From contig CP114179.1 of the NCBI GenBank assembly GCA_039555135.1, positions 930,001 through 994,000 on the forward strand: 64,000 nt of DNA. The letters are read 5' to 3'. The DNA comes from Phycisphaeraceae bacterium D3-23. Lineage in GTDB: Bacteria > Planctomycetota > Phycisphaerae > Phycisphaerales > Phycisphaeraceae. Made by a program: the position numbers and the translations under genes. The notes below the pieces were generated by a model, which saw nothing but the letters and a program-made list of their open reading frames with translations, did no database searches and was not told where the DNA came from. Shown piece by piece: positions 1 through 9,319 of this stretch. Each line of letters opens with the position of its first letter. Positions within the stretch are counted from its first letter, which is position 1.

Positions 1-2
1 GC

Positions 3-1850
3 TTCAGCTCCTCGCCCGGGCTCAACCGCGTCCGGCTCGAAAACGAGATCCTCAACCAGTTCGCACAGCTCGATCCGCAGATGCGCGAGATGCTGCAGGG
101 CCGCATCGTCGAGATGGTCCTCGGTGCAACGCTCGGCCACCCGCGCATGTCCGACACCGCCATCCGCCACGTCGTGCAAGAACAACAGGCCCAGCTCGGC
201 GGGACGCTCGTCGTTTTCGAAGCAGAGGAATTGACCGACGCGCCGACCGAGGAAAAACTCCAAGCGCTCTTCGACCTGTACAAGGCCGACTTCGCGGGCC
301 AAGGCGACACGTACGGCTTCGGCTATCGCCAGCCAGGTCAGGTCCGGCTCGAATCGCTCCGCATCCCCTTCGACGCCGTGCGCGTCCTCGCCGCCGGTGA
401 AGTCAGCGAGAGCGACGTCCGCCGGTACTACGACGCGAATGTCATCCTCTACCTCGACTGGCAGCCGCGCGACCAGGAGCCGGAAGAGGAAGACGCCCTA
501 GAAGACACCGCCGACGATACGACCGTTGACGGTGAAAACGAAGCAGGACTTGAGACCGAGGGTGAAACAGACGACGCCACAGAAGTCGAAGCAGACGCTG
601 AGCCCGAAGCCGAGGGCGAAGAAGAAGCCCAGCCGCGCATCGACGAGCGGGTGCGGATCGACTACCGCCTGCGTGAAGAGATTCGGCAGGTGCTGATCTA
701 TCAGAAGACGAACGAGATGATGGCCGACATCGTGCGCGACATCCAGCGGATGCTGGCCGAGGACGCGCGGGTGCTTAAAGAAGACAACGGCTTCAAGGTG
801 ATCCCTGACGGCTTCGCGCCGACACCGATGGCGCAGATCGCCGCCCGCATCCAGGAAGACTACGATGTCACGCTCGAAGTCATCGCCGACAACGGCGCGT
901 GGGTGTCGCTGCCCGACTTCGACGCGGCCGCAAACTTCGTGGGCGGCATGGTCCGGCTGATGCCGACACGCTCGATCTGGGCACCCGACGGCCGTGGGTT
1001 CCAACTCGTCGAGCTACCGCTGACCTCGCTCCCGCTGTCAGGCCGACTGGGCCTGCTCGCCAGCTTCATCCAGCAGCCCTCGCAGCAAGGCCCGCAGGTC
1101 TTCACGCTGCGTCAGCTCACCGCCGGGGCCAAAGAGCTCGTGCCCGAGGGGACGGCCGGCAACCCGCAGCGGCCACAGGTTGGGCTCGCGCTGCCCTTCC
1201 CCACGCGCGACCTGGCCGGGTCGGTGTACATCTCCCGCCTGACCGATGCCGAGCGCGACCGCCCCGCCGCCACGCTCGCCGAAGTGCGCGAAGACGTCGA
1301 ACGCGATGCGCAGCTGCTCGCCGGCTACGAGGCCATGATCGCGCGCAAGGACTCGCTGCTGACGATCGCCCGCGACAACTCGATCTTCGACATCGCCGTC
1401 GGCGGCAACAGCCAGAGCGTCGAGCCATTCAGCCGCAGCGCCGCCCCGGCCATCGACGGCGTGTTCAATGTCCAGCCGCTGGTCACTGCCGCGTTCGACC
1501 TCGCCGAGGAACTCCGCAGCGGTGCGGGTGTCGAGGGCACGCTCTCGGCCCAGCGCCTCGTCGGGGTCGAGCTCCCCCGCGAGCGCAAGCTCCTGATCTT
1601 CCAGGTCGACAGCTACAAGCCCATCTCACGCACCGCCTACCAGGAATTGCTCGACCCCAGCGGCGGCGTGCTCGGCAACATCGCGCTGATGCAGGCGAAC
1701 ACCCCGGATGCTGACCCCGACAGCGGCATCTTCGAGACGCTCTCACTCGACGCGATGATCCGCCACACCGGGTTCAAGTACGCCGAAGGCGAAGGCCCCA
1801 CCCCCGCCGAGGGCGCGGGCGACGGTGGGGATGACAACGCCGATGAGTAG
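3..1850 (+). CDS. PpiD/SurA-like peptidylprolyl isomerase-type protein, 3' part
   Basis: The reading frame is open from the left edge of the window, so the true start lies upstream and only the C-terminal ~615 residues are present. A helical segment followed by a stretch around 'FGYRQPGQVRLESLRIPFD' resembles the chaperone region of SurA/PpiD-type periplasmic foldases. The C-terminal part has the PpiD-like pattern of a short catalytic-type hairpin followed by 'ATLAEVREDVERD' and a long helix. Between them is a strongly acidic low-complexity insert (Glu/Asp/Ala-rich, about 480-640 nt). I cannot see an unambiguous PpiC catalytic domain, so enzymatic activity is uncertain. The role in folding exported proteins is inferred from family resemblance. 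A strong intrinsic terminator follows 27 bp after the stop. Confidence 0.6.
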   Translation, partial: FSSSPGLNRVRLENEILNQFAQLDPQMREMLQGRIVEMVLGATLGHPRMSDTAIRHVVQEQQAQLGGTLVVFEAEELTDAPTEEKLQALFDLYKADFAGQGDTYGFGYRQPGQVRLESLRIPFDAVRVLAAGEVSESDVRRYYDANVILYLDWQPRDQEPEEEDALEDTADDTTVDGENEAGLETEGETDDATEVEADAEPEAEGEEEAQPRIDERVRIDYRLREEIRQVLIYQKTNEMMADIVRDIQRMLAEDARVLKEDNGFKVIPDGFAPTPMAQIAARIQEDYDVTLEVIADNGAWVSLPDFDAAANFVGGMVRLMPTRSIWAPDGRGFQLVELPLTSLPLSGRLGLLASFIQQPSQQGPQVFTLRQLTAGAKELVPEGTAGNPQRPQVGLALPFPTRDLAGSVYISRLTDAERDRPAATLAEVREDVERDAQLLAGYEAMIARKDSLLTIARDNSIFDIAVGGNSQSVEPFSRSAAPAIDGVFNVQPLVTAAFDLAEELRSGAGVEGTLSAQRLVGVELPRERKLLIFQVDSYKPISRTAYQELLDPSGGVLGNIALMQANTPDADPDSGIFETLSLDAMIRHTGFKYAEGEGPTPAEGAGDGGDDNADE

Positions 1851-1876
1851 TTCGAACTAGAAACAACAGCACCCAG

Positions 1877-1907
1877 CCCCGCATGTGAATGCGGGGTTGT
1901 TTTTTTA
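1877..1907 (+). terminator. Rho-independent terminator after the PpiD-like gene
   Basis: A perfect 8-bp stem (CCCCGCAT / ATGCGGGG) with a GTGA loop is followed directly by a T-rich tract (TTGTTTTTTT). It lies just after the stop at 1850, the textbook position for an intrinsic terminator. Confidence 0.9.
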
Positions 1908-1924
1908 ACTTTGACGCGGATCTC

Positions 1925-2000
1925 GTTTAGCCGCCGTCCAACGGACGGCGCAAGGTTTGTCCAGCGCTCCGGCGCGCCGCCCGCTGGGCGACGGCTAAAC
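1925..2000. repeat. Palindromic repeat, family A, copy 1
   Basis: A ~75-bp imperfect palindrome begins with GTTTAGCCGCCG and ends with GGGCGACGGCTAAAC. Near-identical ends and similar size occur at 7720-7794 and 18575-18646, so it is a dispersed REP/MITE-like element. It fills the gap between two convergent genes. Confidence 0.8.
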
Positions 2001-2023
2001 GACAACGTTGCAATACATCGCCC

Positions 2024-2374
2024 CTACCCCACCGACGAGCCTGCGGGCACCGGCTTGCCCGGCGTCAGCAGCACGACGTCGGCCAGTGTCTCGCCGTCCA
2101 TCACGCTCGCGGCCATCAGCATGCCGTTGGATTCTTCACCGCGGATCGTACGCGGCGCGAGGTTGGCGACCACGATGATCTGCTTGCCCACCAGGTCTTC
2201 GGGGTTGTAGAACTGCTTGACGCCGGCACAGATCTGCCGCTTCTCGTCGCCCAGGTCCACTTGCAGCTTGAGCAGCCGGTCGGCGTTGGGGTGGAGCTCG
2301 GCCTCGACGACCGTCGCGACCCGCAGGTCGAGCTTCGCAAAATCGTCGTACTGAATCGTCGGCTTGGTTTCCAT
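2024..2374 (-). CDS. tRNA-binding domain protein (CsaA / MetG C-terminal type)
   Basis: A 116-residue protein that is essentially a single OB-fold tRNA-binding domain. Family signatures are visible: 'FAKLDLRVATVVEAELHPNADRLL' in pieces near the N-terminus, 'RQICAGVKQFY', and 'ANLAPRTIRGEESNGMLMAA'. These match the free-standing version of the methionyl-tRNA synthetase C-terminal domain. The start is placed at the Met just before ETKPTIQYDDF because upstream codons encode no domain sequence. It could act as a trans-acting tRNA-binding or dimerisation module or as a CsaA-like chaperone; the sequence does not separate these. It is transcribed alone, convergent with the PpiD-like gene. Confidence 0.85.
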   Translation of the reverse strand: METKPTIQYDDFAKLDLRVATVVEAELHPNADRLLKLQVDLGDEKRQICAGVKQFYNPEDLVGKQIIVVANLAPRTIRGEESNGMLMAASVMDGETLADVVLLTPGKPVPAGSSVG

Positions 2375-2525
2375 GGCGGTCGCGGTCCGTATTGGCGATA
2401 AAAGAAAAGCCCGGCGCGGGCTGAACCCGGGGGCGGGAAAGGATACTGCATTCACGCCGGGCGTGACCGGCGTGTGCCCGCGCCGAGCGTTACCCGCCGC
2501 GTTGCCGGATACACTGACCTAAGCC

Positions 2526-5500
2526 ATGCCCGCCCAAAAGAACAAGCCGCGACGACGACGCCTGCGCCGGCTCCTGGCCGTGCTCGCGGTGCTCCTGCTG
2601 CTCGCCGGCGGGCTCCCGCTGGCGGCGCTGTACTGGTACACCCGGCCCGCACAGCTCAAGCCCGTCGCGCAACAAGCATTGAAGGACCTCACCGGCTGCG
2701 ACGTCGTCGTCGGCCACGCCGAGGTCTCACGCGACGGCCGAGTCCACCTCGAAGATGTCGAGCTCCGCGTGCCCGGGCTCGATGGCGAGTACGCCCTGCT
2801 CGCCACGATCAAAACCCTCGACCTCTTCGGCGAGCCGCGCGGCCTCATCGACGGCACCTACGCCCCCCACCGCGTCGAGGTCGACGGGCTGTCGTTACGA
2901 CTCACCGAGGACGCCGACGACGGCACGTTCAACTACGAGCAGCTCGTCCTGCCCCAGGATACCGAGACCCAAGAGGCGGCCGCGATCCCGATGATCCGGC
3001 TCCGCCGCAGCGCCGTACGCTTCGGCCGGCGCGGCGAAGGCGACCGCGTCGAGCCCTTAGGCGAGATGCACATCGAGGGCGACCTCAACGCCGAGTCGCT
3101 CACCGACCGGCTCTATACCTTCGCGCTGCGCGAGACCGATGCGCAGACCGGCCAGCCCGACCCGCAAGGCGCGGAGTTTCTCGGCCGCTTCAGCATCGAG
3201 TCCCCGCTCGTCGAGCTCACCGTCAACCGGTTCAGCCTCGCCGACGAGCAGCGATTCTTCGTCCCCGCCGAGTTCCGCGACTACTGGGCCCGGCTCGCGC
3301 CCGAGGGCGACGTCACCCGCCTCACCCTCGCGCTGGGGCCTGATGCACAAAACCGCTTCTCCGAAGAAAACGCCAAGCTCGAGATGGAACTCGAAAACAT
3401 CGGGCTCAACCTCAACATCCTGGGCGCTCAGGACCCCGACATGCGCGAGGCCGCGCTGCTGCTGAACACGATCGAGACTCGGCTGACCGGGCTGCGCGGC
3501 AAGCTCATCCTCGAAGGCGGGCGTTGGCGGCTCGAAGAATCGACCGGCCGCGTCAGCCAGTACGGCATCGGGCTCAGCCCCGTGGTCTACCACATCGACG
3601 CCCAGGGCGGGCTCGGGCTCAGCGATCCCTACGACATCGCGATCACCACCGAGCCGTTCACGCTCAAGGACCGCTTCGAGTTCCTCCTTGCGATGTCGCC
3701 ACTCACCAGCGAGGGCTACCGCCGGTTCCGCCCCAGCGGCGCCATGTCGCTCTCCGCCCGCTTCACCTCCGACGGCTCGGACGCGCCGCCCGACTGGGGC
3801 ATCCGCCTCAACCTCATCAACGCAAAGATGGTCCACGAGCTCTTCCCGCTGCCGATCACATCGCTGCGCGGGACGATCGACATCACGGGCGAGCAGGTCA
3901 CGATCGACGGGCTCACCGGCGAGACACCGTCCGGCGCGGCCGTCTTACTCGCCGGCACCGCGACCCCCGCGAGCGATATCGCCGAGGTCGACCTCACGAT
4001 CGATATCACCGGCCTCCCCATCGACGAGCACCTGCTGAGCGTGCTCAAGCCCAACGAGCGCGACAACCTCAACCGCTTCCTCGACCAGACCGCATACGAC
4101 GGGCTCGTCGAACGCGGGCTCATCAGCACGGACGGCGACGGCGCACCGCGCTTCGTCCTCGGCGGCAGCGTCGATGTCCATGTCCCGGTGTTTAGGCCCT
4201 ACGGCGAGGAAGCCGACTACTCCATCGTCCCCGTGCTCGAACTCGCCGGGCTCAACGCGCTGATGCGCGACTTCCCCTACCCCGTCACCGTCACCAGCGG
4301 CAGCGTGCAGGTCGGGCCCGACTTTGTCGTCGTCGACAAGCTCTCGCTCGCGTCGCCCACCGGCGGCGCGCTCACGGTCGACGGCCGGGCCGACAAAGAC
4401 TCCGACACCGGCGACTACCTCCCTGTCCTGATGGTCACCGACGCCGCGCTCCCCGCCGACGCCCTGCTGCTCGCCGCGATCGGCGGTGAGGCGGAAACAC
4501 TCCTCACCGACCTGCACCTCACCGGGCTCCTGCGCATCGCCGGGCCCATCGAGCAGCGGACCGGCGAGATCGACCCGGGCATGACGCTCGACGTCGTCCT
4601 CACCGACGCCAGCGTCAACCCCTTCGGCGGCGCGGTCACACTCCACAACGTCGCCGGCGCACTCACGCTCCACGGCAAAGCGATCACCGACCTCCGCTTC
4701 ACAGGCGACTGGCGTGACGGCGCTTCGCTCGTTGTCACCGGCGGCGTCGAATGGGGCAGCGACGACCCCGACTCCGGCAACCCCATCACCGAGGCGGACC
4801 TGCTATTCAGCGCCGCCGATTTCTTCTTTGATGACGACCTGCTGGACCTCTTGCCCGCCGACAGCGACACGCGCGCAGAGTTGGCGGAGCTTTACGCGAT
4901 CTACGACCCCGTCGGCGGGTTTGACGCCCAGCTGACCTGGCGGCCGACGAGCCGGCATGCCCCGGACGACTTCGAGGTCGAGCTCTCGCCGCGCGACCTT
5001 GCACTCAACCTCTTGGGCGGTCGGCTTTCACTCACGGGGATTACCGGCGGGGCGCATATCTCGCCCGACCTGCTGACGCTGCACAACCTGGGCGGGACGT
5101 TCACCGACGCCGACGGCGCGACGGGCACGCTCGAGGCCGACGGCACAGTCACGATCGCCGACGACCCCGACATCGCGCTGCGGCTGGCGGGCGAGACCAG
5201 CGCGATCGGCGCGACCGCTCGGCTGCTGCTGCCCGACAAGACGGTGGGTGTGCTCGACGCGATCGCGTGGGACGGCGGGTTCACGATGCGCGACGGCCGG
5301 CTGGAGATGACCGAGGTCGGCGGCACCGAGCAGGCCACAAGCTTCGACGCCACCGCACAGTTCGCCGGCGTCGGGATGACGATCGGTGGTGTGCCGCTCA
5401 CCGAGGTGGACGCGACGCTCGCGGTGGTCGTCGACGACACGCCTCGCCGCGACATCCCGCGCATGTCGTTCGAGCTGGACTGCTCGTCGCTCATCGCGAT

Positions 5501-6266
5501 GGATCGACGGGTGACACGCCTGCGCGGCCGGGCGGACAACCACGACCGCGCGGAAATCCTGCGCACCACGCGCGTCACCGGCTCGATCTACGGCGGGACC
5601 GCCATCTTCGAGGCCGCGATGGGACTGGGCGAGGTCGACCGCTCGTCGCTACGGCTGTCGATGCACGACGTCGAGCTCGACGCGTTCATGGAACCCGCCG
5701 AAGTCGAGCCAAACACCGACGGCCCGGGCGCGGTGCTTGAGCGCGACCGCTCACTCGGGCTCATCTCCGGTGAGATCGCAATCACCACGGGCTACGGCGA
5801 GGGTGCGCCGCGCACCGGCCGGGGCAGCATCCGCGTCGAGGACGCCTCGCTCTACGGCGACAACCCGCTGGGGCTGGGCATGGTGGAGCTACTCAACTTC
5901 AACATCCCGACCGGCCGGGGCTTTGACCAGGCCGCGATCGACTTCTCCGTCGTCGATGAAACGATCCTATTCAACCGGATCATGATGCAGACCCCCGAGC
6001 AGACGATGACCGGCCGGACCCTGAAGATCACCGGCGGCGGCACGCTGACATTTCCGCAACTCGCGCTCGACCTCCAGCTCCGCACCCAGAGCGGCGGGTC
6101 GTCGCGCCTCCCGTTCACCGGCATGTTCAACGCGATACGCAATGAGCTCGTCGGCATCACCGTCGCCGGCACCCTCACCGAGCCCGACGTGAGCTACACC
6201 GTGCTGCAGAACACCCGCGACGCGCTGAACGAACTGCTGACGGGACGGCCGCGGGTCGGGGAGTAG
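2526..6266 (+). CDS. AsmA-like large envelope protein
   Basis: A 1246-residue protein with an Arg/Lys-rich N-terminus and one transmembrane helix at about residues 15-37, followed by a very long beta-rich periplasmic region with repeated amphipathic strand patterns (for example 'LTLHNLGGTFTDADG', 'LSLTGITGG'). The C-terminal ~250 residues contain the AsmA-C-like pattern around 'GRGSIRVEDASLYGDNPLGL' and 'GGGTLTFPQLALDLQL'. Such proteins (AsmA, TamB, YhdP class) are anchored in the inner membrane and are implicated in moving lipids between membranes. That role here is inference from architecture. The frame is intact over 3.7 kb, useful as a control for the frameshifts elsewhere. It precedes a zinc-ribbon membrane protein by 63 bp. 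Confidence 0.75.
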   Translation: MPAQKNKPRRRRLRRLLAVLAVLLLLAGGLPLAALYWYTRPAQLKPVAQQALKDLTGCDVVVGHAEVSRDGRVHLEDVELRVPGLDGEYALLATIKTLDLFGEPRGLIDGTYAPHRVEVDGLSLRLTEDADDGTFNYEQLVLPQDTETQEAAAIPMIRLRRSAVRFGRRGEGDRVEPLGEMHIEGDLNAESLTDRLYTFALRETDAQTGQPDPQGAEFLGRFSIESPLVELTVNRFSLADEQRFFVPAEFRDYWARLAPEGDVTRLTLALGPDAQNRFSEENAKLEMELENIGLNLNILGAQDPDMREAALLLNTIETRLTGLRGKLILEGGRWRLEESTGRVSQYGIGLSPVVYHIDAQGGLGLSDPYDIAITTEPFTLKDRFEFLLAMSPLTSEGYRRFRPSGAMSLSARFTSDGSDAPPDWGIRLNLINAKMVHELFPLPITSLRGTIDITGEQVTIDGLTGETPSGAAVLLAGTATPASDIAEVDLTIDITGLPIDEHLLSVLKPNERDNLNRFLDQTAYDGLVERGLISTDGDGAPRFVLGGSVDVHVPVFRPYGEEADYSIVPVLELAGLNALMRDFPYPVTVTSGSVQVGPDFVVVDKLSLASPTGGALTVDGRADKDSDTGDYLPVLMVTDAALPADALLLAAIGGEAETLLTDLHLTGLLRIAGPIEQRTGEIDPGMTLDVVLTDASVNPFGGAVTLHNVAGALTLHGKAITDLRFTGDWRDGASLVVTGGVEWGSDDPDSGNPITEADLLFSAADFFFDDDLLDLLPADSDTRAELAELYAIYDPVGGFDAQLTWRPTSRHAPDDFEVELSPRDLALNLLGGRLSLTGITGGAHISPDLLTLHNLGGTFTDADGATGTLEADGTVTIADDPDIALRLAGETSAIGATARLLLPDKTVGVLDAIAWDGGFTMRDGRLEMTEVGGTEQATSFDATAQFAGVGMTIGGVPLTEVDATLAVVVDDTPRRDIPRMSFELDCSSLIAMDRRVTRLRGRADNHDRAEILRTTRVTGSIYGGTAIFEAAMGLGEVDRSSLRLSMHDVELDAFMEPAEVEPNTDGPGAVLERDRSLGLISGEIAITTGYGEGAPRTGRGSIRVEDASLYGDNPLGLGMVELLNFNIPTGRGFDQAAIDFSVVDETILFNRIMMQTPEQTMTGRTLKITGGGTLTFPQLALDLQLRTQSGGSSRLPFTGMFNAIRNELVGITVAGTLTEPDVSYTVLQNTRDALNELLTGRPRVGE

Positions 6267-6329
6267 CATGCCGACACGCCACCGCGACGACATCGCAACG
6301 ACATCGCCCAGCCACACGCCGAGCCCCGC

Positions 6330-6839
6330 ATGTACTGCCTCGACTGCGACTACTGCCTGATCGGATCGCCCGGCCGTGTGTGCCCGGAGTGTGGGCTTGG
6401 GTTTGACCTGGACGACCCGGCGACGTTCCAGCCCGAGGCGTCGGGTGTGCGGGTCGGGAGCGGGCCGAAGAAGCGGCGGCTGGCGATGGCGTTGGCGGCG
6501 GTGCTCTGGTCTTATCCGTTTGTTTTGATTGCGGCCCACTACCTGACATGGTTCACGGCATGGGGTGCGCTCGGGCATCGGCCGCGTCTCTACATCGACG
6601 ACCCGAAGTACATCTCAGCCTGGGTCACGGCCTGTTTCAACATCACGGTCCTCGTCATGATCGCCTTCCCAGCCGCGTTTCTGATCGGTTTCTTCGCGAC
6701 TTCGTGGTACTGCATCAGCCATCGCAGGTCGTTCTTCGCCACCTCGGCGTTGCTGGTCACATTCCTCGGGCTCTGGGGCGCAATGATCGGTTTTGTCGCG
6801 TGGGACCCGAACAACGTCATCAACTGGTTCATGGACTAA
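6330..6839 (+). CDS. Zinc-ribbon membrane protein (paralogue of 11062-11622)
   Basis: A 169-residue protein opening with a CxxC...CxxC zinc ribbon (MYCLDCDYCL ... VCPECGLGFDLDD), then three or so hydrophobic helices (about residues 50-72, 90-125, 130-155). The N-terminal signature MYC-DCDY-L...CPECG-GFD-D is shared with the gene at 11062-11622, although the membrane parts have diverged. I know no function for this group. The ribbon may sense metal or bind a partner at the cytoplasmic face; that is speculation. Its 3' end overlaps the 3' end of the convergent bioD locus by about 11 bp once the bioD frame is restored. Confidence 0.75.
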   Translation: MYCLDCDYCLIGSPGRVCPECGLGFDLDDPATFQPEASGVRVGSGPKKRRLAMALAAVLWSYPFVLIAAHYLTWFTAWGALGHRPRLYIDDPKYISAWVTACFNITVLVMIAFPAAFLIGFFATSWYCISHRRSFFATSALLVTFLGLWGAMIGFVAWDPNNVINWFMD

Positions 6840-7645
6840 ACCCCGTCGGCACGCGCTTGCGTCGGCCCGGGGGCTTGGCCAAGCTCCACCAGGCGGTGGC
6901 GCCGAGCTCTTCGAGGATGGCGGGGTCGATCCGGCCTTCTTCGGGGGCGACCTGCTTGGGGTCGGCCTGCGGCGCGACGGCGACGACGGGGCGCGCCTGT
7001 CAGCTTCCGAAGCCAGTTGCGGTTGCTCCCACGCGAGGGGTCGTCCGCCATGGCCATCGCTTCATCCGCGGCGTAGCCGTTCATCACGACCCCTGCGACG
7101 CGGAGCCCGCGCACCTTAAGCAGCGCGACGGTCATGGCCGTGTGGTTGAGCGTGCCCAGGCCGGAGCGCGCGACGACGAGCACGGGGTAGTCCAGGTGCG
7201 CGGCGAGGTCGAGCACCGTGCGCGAGGGCACGGCGGGGTCGAGCGGGACCATCAGCCCGCCGACGCCCTCGACGATGACGGCGTCGCTGTGCGTATCGAG
7301 GCGGGTGAGCGCGTGCGCGATGGCGTCCCAGTCGGTCGGTTCGCCCAGTTGCTCGGCCGCGACGGCCGGGGCGAGCGGGGCGCGGTAGCGGACCGGGTTG
7401 ATGACATCCAGCGGCAGCCGGCAGTCGGAAAAATGCGCGAGCGCCTCGGCGTCCGCCGCGACCAGCCCGCCGCGGTCCTTGCGGCAGCCCGACGCAAACG
7501 GCTTGCACACGCCGACTGCGCTGCCGGGCCGCTGATGACGCAGCGCCCACGCGATACCGCAGGAGACGACGGTTTTGCCGACGTCGGTATCGGTGCCGGT
7601 GACGAAGAGCCCGGGCTTGTTGAGTGCTAAGGAGTCCCACGACAT
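6829..7645 (-). pseudogene. bioD: Dethiobiotin synthase with a frameshift
   Basis: The N-terminal two thirds is a clear dethiobiotin synthetase, the ATP-dependent ring-closing step before biotin synthase. It has the P-loop GTDTDVGKT near residue 16, 'CKPFASGC', 'EGVGGLMVPL' and 'VVARSGLGTLNH'. After 'NWLRKLTGAP' the frame turns into an Arg-rich nonsense tail. Shifting by one base at a run of four G on the + strand (6988-6991) gives VVAVAPQADPKQVAPEEG..., a normal BioD C-terminus ending at 6829. One extra base in a homopolymer explains it. This may be a sequencing or assembly error or a genuine null allele. The uncorrected frame ends at 6836. No other biotin gene is nearby. Confidence 0.85.
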
Positions 7646-7719
7646 GCGGGCATGATAGGCCTAGCCGCATCGCTACGCGATGCCGGAGCGACGCAAGTTT
7701 CGCGTGGCGATACAACCCC

Positions 7720-7794
7720 GTTTAGCCGTCGCCCGCCGGGCGGCGCGTTTGGTTTTCACACGACGACGCGCCGCCCGTTGGGCGACGGCTAAAC
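7720..7794. repeat. Palindromic repeat, family A, copy 2
   Basis: A 75-bp near-perfect palindrome. The left arm starts GTTTAGCCGTCGCCCGCCGG and the right arm ends GGGCGACGGCTAAAC, with a short spacer (7748-7766). The same ends occur at 1925-2000 and 18575-18646. It lies between the start of bioD and the 3' end of the channel-subunit gene. Confidence 0.85.
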
Positions 7795-7820
7795 AGCAGC
7801 AGTCTTGCATCGCTACGCGG

Positions 7821-9191
7821 CTACTCCGCATCTGGCGCATCGGGCTCCAGCAACTCAAGCTGCGGCGCGCGGTTCACGAATCCCGTCGGGCGCAGGCACT
7901 CCTCCATCACCCACTCGGGCAACTCATAAGGCCCGAGCGCCCCGAGGTATTCGACTACCGCCCCGCCGCCGCCCAGCGCATCGAGCACCCGGCGGAACTG
8001 CTCGGGGCTGAAGCGTTCACGTTCGATGATGATGTCGCCCCGACGTTCATCGACATCGAACAGCAGTGTCGGCCGACCGGCGACAGCACGCTGGTCGTCC
8101 GTCCGACTAAAGTTCTGCCAGACCACACCCGACGCCTCGCCACGCTGTAGCTTGCCCCGCAGCGCATCGGCCAGCGCGGGGGCCCACAGGTAGCGGTACT
8201 GCGCATCGACCGCGCCGCTGGCGACCATGCTCAGGTCAGTGCGGTACGCCTCGACCAGTGCAACCAGGCGGTTGGGCAGGAAACTCAGCGTTAGCTCGAC
8301 CCTCTCGCCGCGCCGCATCAGCGTCAATGCCGCCTCGTCGCCGGGCCGATAACGCGTGAGCACCTGCGGCACGGTTTCTGGTGTCAGCGCTTCGCCATCA
8401 AGCGTAAGGAGTTCATCGTCCAGCAGCACACCCGCCTGCTCCGCATTGCCGCCGGGCACGAGACGCGCGACGCGCGTCGTCGGCGTGCCATCGCTCAGCA
8501 CGCGGAACCCGACGCCGAGGTCGCCGATGCCGCCAAGCTCGCGCTGTGTCATCGGCTCGATGCCCAGCGACACCCCCCGGACCAGCGCACGGTACTGCCG
8601 GGCCGTGAGCGGGTCGACCTCGGCCGCGACGACGAGGAACTGGCCCCGCAGCGCCGCCTGGTACTCGGCCCGCTGCGCATCACTGAGCCCCGCCGGCGTC
8701 GTATTCAGTTGATCCACCAGCCAGGTCGGCACGGGGTGGACCAGGATCCGCCGCTCCTCCCACTGGTACGCCACCACCAGTCGCGGCGGCGCGGGCGGGT
8801 CGGTGAAGCGTCGGCTGCCCAGCGCCTGCTCGTACCGCAAACGCTCGCGTTCGGCCAAGGCACGCTGCTCGGCCAGCAGCGCCTCTTGCGCCATGCGTTC
8901 AAGCTCCGCCGCGGCCGCCAAACGCTCGGCCTCCTCACGGATCAGCCGCGCCTGCTCGGTCTCCGACGCCGCCCGGTCCCGCTCCGCCTGCAGCGCGACC
9001 AGGTCGGCCGCGAGCGCTTCGTTCTGCGCCGCGACGACCTCGCTTTCTTCCGCCACCTGCTCCTGCTTCTCGTTCACGTTCATCGCCAGGAACAGCACGA
9101 GCACCAAGAACATCACCAGCGTACAGAACACCAGGTCGCTGAACGACTCGAAGAAGTTAAACGTCGACTTGCGCTTGGGGAGGTTGAGCAT
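7821..9191 (-). CDS. MotB/ExbD-like channel subunit with coiled coil and PDZ domain
   Basis: A 456-residue protein. One N-terminal transmembrane helix (about residues 20-37) is preceded by 'FFESFSDLVF', whose Asp19 sits where MotB and ExbD carry the proton-binding aspartate. A long Glu/Ala/Arg-rich coiled coil (about 40-125) follows. A PDZ-like domain ('GIGDLGVGFRVL' ... 'PGGNAEQAGVLLDDELLTLDGE', about 220-305) and a further unassigned domain complete it. The Met of MLNLPKRKS is used as start; earlier in-frame codons encode spacer repeat. It lies downstream of a MotA/TolQ/ExbB-like gene in the same direction, so the two probably form a proton-driven complex. The PDZ domain replaces the usual peptidoglycan-binding or TonB-interacting domain. 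Substrate and role are unknown. Confidence 0.75.
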   Translation of the reverse strand: MLNLPKRKSTFNFFESFSDLVFCTLVMFLVLVLFLAMNVNEKQEQVAEESEVVAAQNEALAADLVALQAERDRAASETEQARLIREEAERLAAAAELERMAQEALLAEQRALAERERLRYEQALGSRRFTDPPAPPRLVVAYQWEERRILVHPVPTWLVDQLNTTPAGLSDAQRAEYQAALRGQFLVVAAEVDPLTARQYRALVRGVSLGIEPMTQRELGGIGDLGVGFRVLSDGTPTTRVARLVPGGNAEQAGVLLDDELLTLDGEALTPETVPQVLTRYRPGDEAALTLMRRGERVELTLSFLPNRLVALVEAYRTDLSMVASGAVDAQYRYLWAPALADALRGKLQRGEASGVVWQNFSRTDDQRAVAGRPTLLFDVDERRGDIIIERERFSPEQFRRVLDALGGGGAVVEYLGALGPYELPEWVMEECLRPTGFVNRAPQLELLEPDAPDAE

Positions 9192-9193
9192 GG

Positions 9194-9318
9194 GGGGAAG
9201 TGGTCTAGTGGCCGAGTGGTCCAGTGGCCAAGTGCCGAACCGAAACGTAATCACTTTCACACATTGCAGGGCTGTCACTTTCCATCACTATTGCGATAGG
9301 TCACTTGGTCACTTCCCC
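9194..9318. repeat. Inverted-repeat element filling the exbB-motB-like spacer
   Basis: Imperfect terminal inverted repeats of ~20 bp (GGGGAAGTG... at the left, ...CACTTCCCC at the right) flank internal GTGGCC/AGTGG direct repeats. The element occupies almost exactly the gap between the two channel-subunit genes. Related AGTGGCCAAGTG / GGGGCCGAGGGG wording recurs inside miaA at 59769-59868. Confidence 0.6.
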
Positions 9319-9319
9319 C

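Noticed and set aside
6985-6995. Programmed frameshift in bioD
   Set aside because: BioD proteins are not known to use recoding, and no slippery heptamer plus pseudoknot is apparent.
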